Origin: Muribaculum sp.
Lineage (GTDB): Bacteria; Bacteroidota; Bacteroidia; Bacteroidales; Muribaculaceae
DNA length: 64,000 nt
Assembly: GCA_023667055.1 (NCBI GenBank)
Contig: JAMPAV010000006.1
Coordinates: 1 to 64,000, forward strand
Direction: 5' to 3'
Below are positions 35,872-44,830 of the stretch, piece after piece. How positions within the stretch are numbered: the first letter of the stretch is position 1; every line of letters starts with the position of its first letter. The notes under the pieces were generated by a model, which had not been told where the DNA came from, made no database searches, and saw only the letters and a list, made by a program, of their open reading frames with translations. Made by a program: the position numbers and the translations under genes.

Positions 35872-37431
35872 CTACTGAATCAGCCAGCCGTCGATGTTGT
35901 TGGTCCCGGAGGAGTAGTTGGCGGCTATCTTGATTATCGTCCTTCCCTCGTCGGCGTATGGACGGGCGTAGCCCTTCTCCTCTATCTGACGCATGGCATC
36001 TTCCACCGACCCGTCGGTCTTCAGCTCGAATATGTAGATGAAGCGGCGCGTGCGGAGCATTAGGTCCATCCTTGCGCTGCATGTCTGCTCCTCAACCCTC
36101 GGCATGAAGCCGAGGGCCTTGAATACAAGGTATATGTTGTTCTCGAAATATTTCTCCCTTTTGCCAAGTTCCGTAAGTCCATACGGATTCCCCTCCAGAA
36201 AGGTCTTCAGATGCTCCATGAACGCCTCCGGATCCCCCTTGACAACCGCCTTGCGCATACTGTTGAAGCTGTCACGGCATTCCATCCGGTCAAGTCCGGA
36301 ATAGATGGGCAGCAGAGCTTCTGAAAAACTGACGGACACTTCCTCATTGGGCAGGGAGAGTGTGTAGGTCATCAGTTCGTCGTCGTAATCTTTTATGGTG
36401 AGGTAGCCGGCCTCATAAAGAAGGGCAACGGGATCGCGGAGATAAGATTCCCTCCCCGACAGTCCGCTGCGTGTGGTTTCTATGCATTCAAGGTCGGGAA
36501 GATAGAAATTGTCGCGTTTCAACGATCTCAAAAAGGAGGCGGGGGTTCCGGACTCAAACCAGTAATTGTCTATTTTTCTCGACTGCAGGGCATTGAGCAG
36601 GCTGAACGGATTATATATATCCGGAGACTCCTCGCTGAAGTGGTACCCGTCGTAGTTTTTTTTAAGACGCGAAAGCATCTCATCGTCTGTCACCCCGATA
36701 CTTTCGGCAAACTCATGGACACCCGGCATCAGGGTCTCCTTAAGCTCGCCCTCGGTTATGCCGCAGATCGCGGAGAATTCCGGCAGAAGCGATATGTCCT
36801 TCAGATTGTTGGCACCGCTGAACAGACTCGTATGGCTGAATCGTGACACCCCCGTCACGAACGCGAAATAAATATACTCATCTGCATTTTTCAAAACCGA
36901 AAAGAATGGTCGCAGTGTGTCGCGATAGGATTTGTTTAATGTCTCATCCCCAAGGGTATTGAGCAATGGCACATCATATTCATCTATGAACACGGCAACT
37001 TTTTTCCCTGTCTGTGTGCATGCAGACCTTATAAGATTCATGAATCTCTCTGCCGGGGCTTCTACTCGAGGAATGATACCATACTGCTCCTCATAATGAT
37101 TTAGAATGCTGTCTAATGTTTTATATATGGCATTTTCAAGATTTACATCAACTGTATTCAAAGAAATCTTTATCACCGGCCTTGGTGTCCAGTCAACGTC
37201 ATCGGTGTCGATGTCGAGTCCCCTGAACAAATCCCTCCGTCCTTCGAAATATTTTTCAAGAGTGCTTATGAAAAGGCTTTTCCCGAAACGTCGAGGACGA
37301 CTCAGGAAGAAATATTTCCCCATATCCTGTAGGATACGGATGTATTTGGTTTTGTCCACGTATGTGTACCCACCCTCAATGACTTCCGCAAAATCCTGTA
37401 TCCCGGTAGGATATTTCATCTTTGTTGACAT
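35872..37431 (-). CDS. AAA-type ATPase with PD-(D/E)XK nuclease domain (DUF1703 type)
   Basis: The 519-residue protein has an N-terminal AAA-ATPase_like domain (YPTGIQDFAEVI, YVDKTKYI, SRPRRFGKSLF as Walker A, VAVFIDEYDVPLLN as Walker B) and a C-terminal PD-(D/E)XK nuclease-like domain (DLMLRTRRFIYIFELK). Family members are abundant and often duplicated in gut Bacteroidales; their role is not established, and links to mobile DNA or defence are suggestions. I chose ATG 37431 because the minus-strand promoter would place transcription start only two bases ahead of the ATG at 37461. Confidence 0.88.
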   Translation of the reverse strand: MSTKMKYPTGIQDFAEVIEGGYTYVDKTKYIRILQDMGKYFFLSRPRRFGKSLFISTLEKYFEGRRDLFRGLDIDTDDVDWTPRPVIKISLNTVDVNLENAIYKTLDSILNHYEEQYGIIPRVEAPAERFMNLIRSACTQTGKKVAVFIDEYDVPLLNTLGDETLNKSYRDTLRPFFSVLKNADEYIYFAFVTGVSRFSHTSLFSGANNLKDISLLPEFSAICGITEGELKETLMPGVHEFAESIGVTDDEMLSRLKKNYDGYHFSEESPDIYNPFSLLNALQSRKIDNYWFESGTPASFLRSLKRDNFYLPDLECIETTRSGLSGRESYLRDPVALLYEAGYLTIKDYDDELMTYTLSLPNEEVSVSFSEALLPIYSGLDRMECRDSFNSMRKAVVKGDPEAFMEHLKTFLEGNPYGLTELGKREKYFENNIYLVFKALGFMPRVEEQTCSARMDLMLRTRRFIYIFELKTDGSVEDAMRQIEEKGYARPYADEGRTIIKIAANYSSGTNNIDGWLIQ

Positions 37432-37469
37432 AATCTTTTCTATTATTTCATAAACACTCATTCACTCCC

Positions 37470-37497
37470 CAAAGTTACAAAAAATATTTCACTTCAA
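37470..37497 (-). promoter_or_regulatory. Promoter of the AAA/nuclease gene
   Basis: On the minus strand a perfect TAACTTTG element (37470-37477); the nearest TTG (37495-37497) is only 17 bases away, slightly short of the usual spacing. Confidence 0.5.
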
Positions 37498-37562
37498 TTC
37501 TATATGCAGGGGAAAAAATTAGGACACGGGCCTCATTTTCCGGTATTTTTTATACTGAAAAT

Positions 37563-37593
37563 TTGGCGGATTCAATAAAACTTTATAATTTTG
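37563..37593 (+). promoter_or_regulatory. Promoter of the PEGA-operon leader
   Basis: TTG at 37563-37565, 20 bases, then TAATTTTG at 37586-37593. Transcription would start near 37600, far upstream of the first gene. Confidence 0.75.
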
Positions 37594-38058
37594 CCGATGC
37601 AGACCGTCAACCGGAAGCCCCGGTCTGGGGAATAAGAGCGGCGGGGTGCGAAATCAAATTACGCTGAGCGAAATTTGAAAATTTTATAAAAGCGTTTATC
37701 CGCGCTGATTCTTGACCATCAGAAATTCTCGCAAAATTTCAACACATGTCAAGGATTGAGCAACGGTAGATGCCCGTGGTATGTAAATCTGAAGCATTCG
37801 GTGCTGCGTTCTGTGAGGAACATTGCCAAATGCTGCATTTGCATATATTAGCGTGGGCTTCTGCGTTGCCGTCCGACATGTGTTAGGCAATGCGAGAAGC
37901 CTCTGATGGTAGGACGGCAACAGATACAGACTCCTGCGCTTTTTTTGTGTTTTCTTGCCGCCCGAATCCGGAAGTCTATAGGGTAATTATCATACATTCA
38001 GCCTCCGCTTGCCAAAGCCCCGGCCAACCACTAACTAACCCTTTAAGACTGAATACCC

Positions 38059-40365
38059 ATGACAAAGCGTATCTGTCAAAATATCAGAACTTTTTTATAT
38101 TTATTGCTACTACTAACCGGCATTAATGAGATGTCCGCACAAGACAAACTGAGATTTTCAATAGAAAGTTTCAATGCCGACCCTTTCGACTATTCCGCAA
38201 AGGATAAGAAATACGAGAAATTCGATGGTAATGGAGAACGCTATGCCATAATCAAAGTAACCTCCAATTCAAACGACAATCTTAGGGAATATAATTTCAA
38301 TTTCGGAAATCTCAAGCATGAAGTAGAAGTCCACGATGACGCACTTTGGGTATATGTCCAGAAAAATGCCAAACTGCTTACCATTTCTCGTGAGGGTTAC
38401 ACATCCATTAACAAGTATGATCTGCACACCACGTTAGAAAGTGGTAAGAACTATACACTTAAGTTGTCTGCGCAACCGAAGAAAATTTATTGGCAAATGA
38501 CCCAGTTTAACGTTACCCCCGCAGACTCACACGCCATGATAACCTACAGAAACACATTTGAGGGATCGCAAAATGAAATGTTCGGAACCATTAATGAAAG
38601 TGGCTCCGTAGCAAAGAACCTACCGCTTGGCAGCTACTCATACCAGGTGATTTCAGACAATTACAAGACTGCGGAGGGTATCTTCACTCTCAATGATAGA
38701 AAACATACCTATATCGAGAATGTGACGCTCATACCCAACCATTCCAAGATAACACTCTTAGTAGAATCGGGCGCCGATATATATGTCAATGACGAATTTA
38801 TGGGGATGGGCAAATGGTCCGGATCCCTTAAGGCCGGTGATTACCAAGTGGAATGCCGCCTGCCCAACCACTCCACAACCACTCAAATACTACATATAGA
38901 AGATAACAACGATCAGATAATCACGCTTGAAGCCCCAACACCTATATTGGGAGAAGCCTCCGTCATTTCTAATCCATTGGGTGCCAATATAATTATTGAT
39001 GGGAAGCAGTATGGAATCACTCCGAGGAATATAGATTTACCTTTGGGCAAACATGTGCTTGAACTGACAATGGAGGGATACAAATCCAGCAAGATGAATT
39101 TTGAAATAGCTGAGAACATTGTATCTGAAATCAATATGATGCTTAAAGAAGACCCCAAGAACTTGGACAGCGACAACTTTGATTACTACAATACAAGCAA
39201 TCAGACAATCGACTTCAATGATGGAATACCAATTGTAATGGATTTGGCATTCGATGATTATGGGTATATTAAAAAAGCATCCGACTATAAATGGCACGAA
39301 AATGCCATCATGACCATTAATTGCTTGGATGATATGAATATAGCCAATTCAGGAAAATCCTTGTATGCAATATATACGTCGCAAAACGGTTGGATGCTAT
39401 ATAACTTCAACAAAAAAGACATTTCAGGTGTTCCTTTGCAAAATATAAGATATGACGAGTCCTTAATATTCGATAAAAAAGATAATTATTTATATTCATC
39501 AGCAAGAACAAAACCGGTATATGTAGATCGTTTTTTTGACGAAAACGGTTGGGCTGGAATCCAGTCCATTGTATCTTATAGAGAAGGAAAGTTTTATCTG
39601 ACAGCGACGCTTCAACCAGCAACAACAAGATTGAGTTTTGTTTCTGACAAAAAACCACAAAAAGTCGAATATCAATACCAAAAGTTTGATAATAAAGGCA
39701 AATTTAAAACCTTTACCGAAAACTTATACTTTGACAAGGGCAATGATTCTGAATATCATTCCGAATTCATATATACTGAAAAGATACCCAGATTAAAAAT
39801 TGGCTCAACGTTATATGGTCCGACATCTAACAATCAAATTACCGACGACAAGGACATGGTAATCCAATTACCATCATCTAAAATTACAACCAATACATGG
39901 ATTACCGAAAGATTTAACAACGAATATCTACTGAATAGAGATATACTTTCCGGCAGTACGGGAGCTTCTTTCCGGTTTAACCAGGGTGAGACTTTTTACA
40001 TTGACCTTTTAAAGGTAGATATAATATCTGACGTTCAGAAAATTTCAAAAATGAGCAGAGGATTTAAATCCAAGTTTGGCATCAATGTGAGTTTAATTTG
40101 TGATGTCAAACTATCGGGGAATAACGCTTCTGCTGAAATATGCTTTAACGCGGTGGATAGTAACCAGCAGGAGAACAAAGCTGATTCGAGTGTTGATTCA
40201 GGTGAGACACATCTGATAAAATCGTCAGGACATTATGCTTTTAATTTCATAGTACCCAACGAATCACTCTCTTCATTGCAATATTATCCTTATTTAAAAT
40301 TGGCAGCCGGCCCAGATACTACCGGTAAACTTACCATAACCCATTTGTCAGCATCTAATTTCTAA
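38059..40365 (+). CDS. Secreted PEGA-domain protein A
   Basis: The 768-residue protein has a signal peptide (LLLLLTGINEMSA), a conserved N-terminal module (about 30-140, NADPFDYSAKDKKYEKFDGNG, FNFGNLKHEVEVHDD), then a run of PEGA-like beta domains: KITLLVESGADIYVNDEFMG near 235 and the clear GANIIIDGKQYGITPRNIDLPLGKH near 310. The C-terminal half is of unknown type. PEGA domains are surface-exposed binding modules. It is a paralogue of the gene at 42307, with strong similarity in the first 350 residues. The second half (39.1-40.3 kb) is noticeably richer in A and T than neighbouring housekeeping genes, hinting at transfer. Confidence 0.82.
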   Translation: MTKRICQNIRTFLYLLLLLTGINEMSAQDKLRFSIESFNADPFDYSAKDKKYEKFDGNGERYAIIKVTSNSNDNLREYNFNFGNLKHEVEVHDDALWVYVQKNAKLLTISREGYTSINKYDLHTTLESGKNYTLKLSAQPKKIYWQMTQFNVTPADSHAMITYRNTFEGSQNEMFGTINESGSVAKNLPLGSYSYQVISDNYKTAEGIFTLNDRKHTYIENVTLIPNHSKITLLVESGADIYVNDEFMGMGKWSGSLKAGDYQVECRLPNHSTTTQILHIEDNNDQIITLEAPTPILGEASVISNPLGANIIIDGKQYGITPRNIDLPLGKHVLELTMEGYKSSKMNFEIAENIVSEINMMLKEDPKNLDSDNFDYYNTSNQTIDFNDGIPIVMDLAFDDYGYIKKASDYKWHENAIMTINCLDDMNIANSGKSLYAIYTSQNGWMLYNFNKKDISGVPLQNIRYDESLIFDKKDNYLYSSARTKPVYVDRFFDENGWAGIQSIVSYREGKFYLTATLQPATTRLSFVSDKKPQKVEYQYQKFDNKGKFKTFTENLYFDKGNDSEYHSEFIYTEKIPRLKIGSTLYGPTSNNQITDDKDMVIQLPSSKITTNTWITERFNNEYLLNRDILSGSTGASFRFNQGETFYIDLLKVDIISDVQKISKMSRGFKSKFGINVSLICDVKLSGNNASAEICFNAVDSNQQENKADSSVDSGETHLIKSSGHYAFNFIVPNESLSSLQYYPYLKLAAGPDTTGKLTITHLSASNF

Positions 40366-40412
40366 CTGACGATGTTAAATTCTATTATTACAAAATCTTA
40401 AATCGAAAAATC

Positions 40413-42284
40413 GTGAAACGGACAATATTTGCTTTTATATTTATATTGGCATGTGAATTGGGAGCTTTTGCTGAGACATGGGACAATATCATGCGGTCGG
40501 GACTGTATTATTATGGTGTAGGGACCGGAACTACTGAAGAAGAGGCCGACCAGGCTGCTTTGGCCAGTCTTGTCGGGCAGATTGCCACACACATCTCTTC
40601 GGATTTCAATCAGATTGAGAATGAAACGACTGTCAATGGAGAGATAAACCATGAGTCACGGGTCACAAGCTGCATACAGACCTATAGCCAGGCCACACTG
40701 ACCAATACCGAAAAATGGCCTGTGGAAAAGAAAGGTCAATCGTTTGAGGCAAGGCGATACATGAAAAAGACAGAGTTGTCGAGAATCTTTGATGGACGCA
40801 TTGCAAAAGCAAGAAATATGCTGGCCATCGCCAAGGATTGTCTGGAATCTTGGAAAATTGACATGGCTCTCCAGTATTATTATTGGGCGTATTCTCTTAT
40901 CCGGTCTGTTCAGTTCCCAAATGAGGTGAAGGATATGGACGGTAGAATCCTTGCAGATTGGATTCCGGTAAGGATTAATGAGATTCTTAGTGACATTGAG
41001 GTTCAGTTCGGCAAAAAGGATGGTGATAGCGTGGATTTGACTTTCACATATCAGAATCATCCGGTAACGAGTCTTGACTTCACATATTCAGACGGAAGAA
41101 TGCCTTGTGAAGGATCCGCTCGGTATGGTTCGGGACCTTTGGAAATGAGTCCTGGCTACGAAACGGAAGTATATCATCTCGAAATAGAATATCAGTTCAA
41201 GAATCAGGCAAGAGGAGATTCAGAGATGGAGAGCGTGTTGAACGTGATAACTCCTAAAGTTTTCCCCAAAGCATCTCATAAGGTACAGGCAAAAAAGGAC
41301 AATACTCCAGCCTCAGACACGCGTGTATTGGCTGCAAAGGAGCGACGTTCCGTTGCTGATGATTTCAAGATAGAGCCTGTCGCTGCCAAGACCTCATCCA
41401 AGGAGAGTGCCGCACCTCATACCGATTTTCAACGAAATGCCGATGTAGTCGGCAAGATTGCCAAGGCAATAGTCAGCAAACATTACTCCGACGTGATGCC
41501 ATATTTCACCATTGACGGACTTCAGATGTTCAACCGACTTTCGGGATATGGGAAGGCCAGGATACTCGACACCTCCAATATAAAGTTCTACAAAGGGTTG
41601 AATGGCAAGACAGTGGCCAGGGGACTGAAGATGGCTTTCTCATTTAACGGCAGAAGAAAGAAAACCTTCGCCGAGGACATCAGTTTCACATTCGGCACTG
41701 ACAACAAGATCGAGAACGTGGCTTTCGGACTTGGCACTGTGGCTGAGGATGGGATCTTCAACAATACCGCAAAATGGTCTGATGACGTGAGGGAGATAAT
41801 CCTGTCGTTTATGGAAAACTACAAGACAGCCTACAGCCTTGAACGCCTTGACTATATCCGTGACATTTTCGCTGATGATGCCACAATAATTGTCGGCAAT
41901 GTGGTGAAACGAAACACCTCCAACCCACAGTCATTCGATGGCACATCGCTGTCGCTTCAGGGTCAGGAAAACATACGATACAATCGCTACACCAAGGATG
42001 AATATCTCAAGCAACTTGCCCGCTGCTTCAACCGTAACGACTTCATCAATCTGAAATTCACCGACCACCAGATTCAATGGCTGGAGAAATATGAGAACGA
42101 AAAGATATTTGCCATCAACATACGTCAGCAATATGACTCATCGACGTATGCCGATGAAGGATACCTGTTGCTCATCGTTGACATGACCGACACAAACGCA
42201 CCTCAAATAAAGGTACGCACTTGGCAACCAAACGAGACCGACCTCTCCAAAATATATACGGCAGGCGACTTCTTCAACGACTAA
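40413..42284 (+). CDS. LPP20-like / NTF2-like exported protein between the PEGA genes
   Basis: The 623-residue protein starts at a GTG (MKRTIFAFIFILACELGAFA signal peptide). Residues about 25-130 resemble the LPP20 lipoprotein domain (YYYGVGTGTTEEEADQAALASLVGQI), but no lipobox follows the signal. A helical region and a Lys/Ala-rich linker come next. The C-terminal half holds two segments with the look of NTF2/SnoaL-like folds (about 340-450 and 455-600; IREIILSF-type helix, YIRDIFADDATIIVG). It lies 47 bases after PEGA protein A and 22 before B, on one strand, so one transcript is likely. Function unknown. Confidence 0.75.
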   Translation: MKRTIFAFIFILACELGAFAETWDNIMRSGLYYYGVGTGTTEEEADQAALASLVGQIATHISSDFNQIENETTVNGEINHESRVTSCIQTYSQATLTNTEKWPVEKKGQSFEARRYMKKTELSRIFDGRIAKARNMLAIAKDCLESWKIDMALQYYYWAYSLIRSVQFPNEVKDMDGRILADWIPVRINEILSDIEVQFGKKDGDSVDLTFTYQNHPVTSLDFTYSDGRMPCEGSARYGSGPLEMSPGYETEVYHLEIEYQFKNQARGDSEMESVLNVITPKVFPKASHKVQAKKDNTPASDTRVLAAKERRSVADDFKIEPVAAKTSSKESAAPHTDFQRNADVVGKIAKAIVSKHYSDVMPYFTIDGLQMFNRLSGYGKARILDTSNIKFYKGLNGKTVARGLKMAFSFNGRRKKTFAEDISFTFGTDNKIENVAFGLGTVAEDGIFNNTAKWSDDVREIILSFMENYKTAYSLERLDYIRDIFADDATIIVGNVVKRNTSNPQSFDGTSLSLQGQENIRYNRYTKDEYLKQLARCFNRNDFINLKFTDHQIQWLEKYENEKIFAINIRQQYDSSTYADEGYLLLIVDMTDTNAPQIKVRTWQPNETDLSKIYTAGDFFND

Positions 42285-42306
42285 CAATCCCCCTTAACCC
42301 CTTTAC

Positions 42307-44679
42307 ATGCTATCATTTCCGTCCAAACGCACATACACTCTGAAATTTCTCATTGTCGCTACATTGACAATTGTTTTGACCGCAGCCACGTTGGCTCAGA
42401 ATTTGCAACAGTTTTCCGTCTCTAATTTTGAGGCCGATCCTTTCGACTATTCTGCAAAGGACAAAAAATTTGAGAAGTTTGATGGGAATGGCGACAGATA
42501 CGCCATAATAAAAGTTAATTCCACAAATCCATCTGACAATATGACGGAATACAACTTCAACTTTGGCAATCTTAAGCATGTGGTAGAGAACCATGACGGT
42601 ATCCCTTGGATTTATGTACAGAAGAATGCAAAGATTATATCAATCACGCGCGATGGCTTCGCTCCGGTCAATCGGCACGACCTGCATACTACAATAGAAA
42701 GCGGCAAGAATTACATAATGACACTGTCTTCCCAACCCAAGAAAATCCAACGGCAGATGATTGTATTCAAAGTGACGCCAGCCAATTCAAAAGCATTCGT
42801 TACTATAAAAAACATATTGAACGAATCATCGGAAGAACCAATCGGAACCATTGACGAGACCGGCTCCGTGGCAAAGAACCTTCCTTTGGGAACTTATTCA
42901 TATAAAATTCTGTCGAACAATTATCAGACTTTGGAGGGCCTAATCACCCTCAACGACAAATCGCAAACACTCATAGAAGAAGTATCCCTCTCACCCAATT
43001 TCTCCTCTGTGACGCTTAAGGTTGATATGGATGCACAAATCTTTGTGGACGATGAGTTTAAAGGAGTTGGCGAGTGGACAGGATTGCTCAAAGCCGGTGT
43101 CCATCAGATTGATTGCCGCAAAGAAGGCCACCAACCAACATCTCAGATTGTGCATATTGAAAACGACAATACCCAAACAGTCATATTGACCAGTCCTATG
43201 GCCATAATGGGAACAGTATCTGTATTTTCCAATCCTTTGGGAGCATCCATTCTGATAGACGGCAAGAAATTTGGCGAAACTCCGCGAAATATCGATTTGC
43301 CAATAGGGAAACATTCTTTGGAGATGACCAAGAGCGGTTATAAACCAAGAAAACTGGATTTCATGGTGACAGAAGATGACTCTTCAGAAATCAAAGCCGA
43401 CCTCGAAGGCCAAAACGACATCAAGAATGCTGAGTTGACTGCTGAAGATGATAAAGCCAAAAACAAAACCGGCAAGCCGGTTGAATACGGAGTGCCATTG
43501 GTATTGGATTTGACTATTGACAACTATGGAGTAACAGAATCGGGAAATGAATTTAATTGGAAAGATGGCACAACTTTGTTTTTAAGTTGTACTGAAAAGT
43601 CCAATTGTGCTTCCAAAGGCGAGACCATGTATGCCCGATATTCTTCAAACGATGGATGGATCCTCTATAATTTCAACAACGAAGAATTTGAGGACTTACC
43701 TTTACATCAGGTAATATGCGTGGAAAATATGCACGCAGATCCGAACACATTCATTAAAAGATTTAAGACATGGCTATTCTATTCCGAATCTACAGAGGCC
43801 GGTTATATTGACAGGTATATGTCTGACAATAAAATGATCGGCGATCAATCCTCGTGTTCATTTAAAAATGGCAAATTTTATTTGAGTTCAAAACTCAGGC
43901 CTTTATATGGGAAGGTAAGATTTGCTGCAAATTCGCTCCCCTCAGACTCCGTTGAATATAATCATGCCACATACTGCATCAAAGGAGACTCCAAATATGG
44001 ATTCAAGGGATATGCCAACGATGGAACGCCTGTATCCAGAACAAGAAAATTAAATTTCCACAAGGGAAATGACGGCAAATATTATTCCGACTATGTTTAT
44101 GCGAGGGCAATCCCGGAATTGAGGATTGGCTCTCTTGTGTATCGCTATAACAGTCATAGGACAATTCCACAAGGCCAGGCTGAGACAATAGAGTTGCCCA
44201 ATCGCAAAGCCCTTGCCTATTATTGGACTGCGGAAAGATATTTCACGGAACTTAAAACCCCGGAAAATTCATATCAATTCGATCCCGGCGAACCCATTTA
44301 CGTAGACTTGGAGAATCTGAATCTATACAGGACCATTCGTGAACTACATGCAAAATCTTCTAAATATATGTCTTCTGCCGGACTAACCGTTTGCGTTGAC
44401 TACGAAATCGAATTAACCGGCAATGAAGCCTCTGCAGATATGTATCTCAACATTGACAATGGGACACCCGATTATAAGAGAAATTATTTTGAGGGAGTAT
44501 CTAATTCATATCGACATATAACCAAATCAACCCAACCAATCAGGGGCAGAATGATTACTCATTGCTGTAACGACACGAGCCTTCCCCATGGATTCTATCC
44601 ATATCTAAAGTTGATACCCAATGCGTACGCGAGTGGCGTATTAAAAATAAAAAGGATACGGATTTCAGATTTTGATTAA
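42307..44679 (+). CDS. Secreted PEGA-domain protein B
   Basis: The 790-residue paralogue of the protein at 38059 has a signal peptide (FLIVATLTIVLTAATLA), the same N-terminal module (EADPFDYSAKDKKFEKFDGNG) and PEGA units (GASILIDGKKFGETPRNIDLPIGKH near residue 320). By eye the first 350 residues are roughly two-thirds identical to protein A, whereas the linker (about 375-395) and C-terminal half differ more. Such a pattern suggests tandem duplication followed by change in the outer part. No terminator is obvious after the stop codon. Confidence 0.82.
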   Translation: MLSFPSKRTYTLKFLIVATLTIVLTAATLAQNLQQFSVSNFEADPFDYSAKDKKFEKFDGNGDRYAIIKVNSTNPSDNMTEYNFNFGNLKHVVENHDGIPWIYVQKNAKIISITRDGFAPVNRHDLHTTIESGKNYIMTLSSQPKKIQRQMIVFKVTPANSKAFVTIKNILNESSEEPIGTIDETGSVAKNLPLGTYSYKILSNNYQTLEGLITLNDKSQTLIEEVSLSPNFSSVTLKVDMDAQIFVDDEFKGVGEWTGLLKAGVHQIDCRKEGHQPTSQIVHIENDNTQTVILTSPMAIMGTVSVFSNPLGASILIDGKKFGETPRNIDLPIGKHSLEMTKSGYKPRKLDFMVTEDDSSEIKADLEGQNDIKNAELTAEDDKAKNKTGKPVEYGVPLVLDLTIDNYGVTESGNEFNWKDGTTLFLSCTEKSNCASKGETMYARYSSNDGWILYNFNNEEFEDLPLHQVICVENMHADPNTFIKRFKTWLFYSESTEAGYIDRYMSDNKMIGDQSSCSFKNGKFYLSSKLRPLYGKVRFAANSLPSDSVEYNHATYCIKGDSKYGFKGYANDGTPVSRTRKLNFHKGNDGKYYSDYVYARAIPELRIGSLVYRYNSHRTIPQGQAETIELPNRKALAYYWTAERYFTELKTPENSYQFDPGEPIYVDLENLNLYRTIRELHAKSSKYMSSAGLTVCVDYEIELTGNEASADMYLNIDNGTPDYKRNYFEGVSNSYRHITKSTQPIRGRMITHCCNDTSLPHGFYPYLKLIPNAYASGVLKIKRIRISDFD

Positions 44680-44753
44680 GACCTCGACTCTAAATAGGCA
44701 ATGGCCGGGGTCGCAGCCTAATACGGGAAATGTGATAAAATCTTGTCAAAATT

Positions 44754-44784
44754 TTGGTAGTGTCTAAAGTTATTGTTAACTTTG
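44754..44784 (+). promoter_or_regulatory. Promoter of the AAA/DUF234 gene
   Basis: TTG at 44754-44756, 20 bases, then TAACTTTG at 44777-44784, 46 bases before the start codon. Confidence 0.75.
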
Positions 44785-44805
44785 CGAATAGAAACCGCCG
44801 TTTCG

Positions 44806-44819
44806 GAAACCATGGTTTC
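44806..44819. promoter_or_regulatory. 14-base perfect palindrome in the leader of the AAA/DUF234 gene
   Basis: GAAACCATGGTTTC lies between the promoter and start codon; a further GAAACC copy begins at 44791. It may be an operator or an RNA hairpin. Confidence 0.4.
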
Positions 44820-44830
44820 TATTTACTACG

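Larger units (their letters stand above)
37462..38058 (+). other. Gene-free region with structured leader of the PEGA operon
   Basis: After divergent promoters come about 460 transcribed bases before the first PEGA-protein ATG. Visible pairings: CAGACCG with CGGTCTG near 37600; TCAAATT with AATTTGA near 37660; CAAATGC with GCATTTG (37827-37841); GTTGCCGTCC (37865-37874) with GGACGGCAAC (37912-37921) enclosing AGGC/GCCT; then a T-rich tract near 37940. I recognise no named RNA family. Two short open frames here look like chance. Confidence 0.55.

Noticed and set aside
37696..37920. 74-residue minus-strand frame in the PEGA leader
   Set aside because: It opposes the predicted leader transcript, has no promoter and no motif; the region is better explained by RNA pairing.
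37890..38126. 78-residue open frame overlapping the first PEGA gene
   Set aside because: It crosses the structured leader and the PEGA start codon in another frame and shows no recognisable domain. I keep it only as a possible leader peptide to test.
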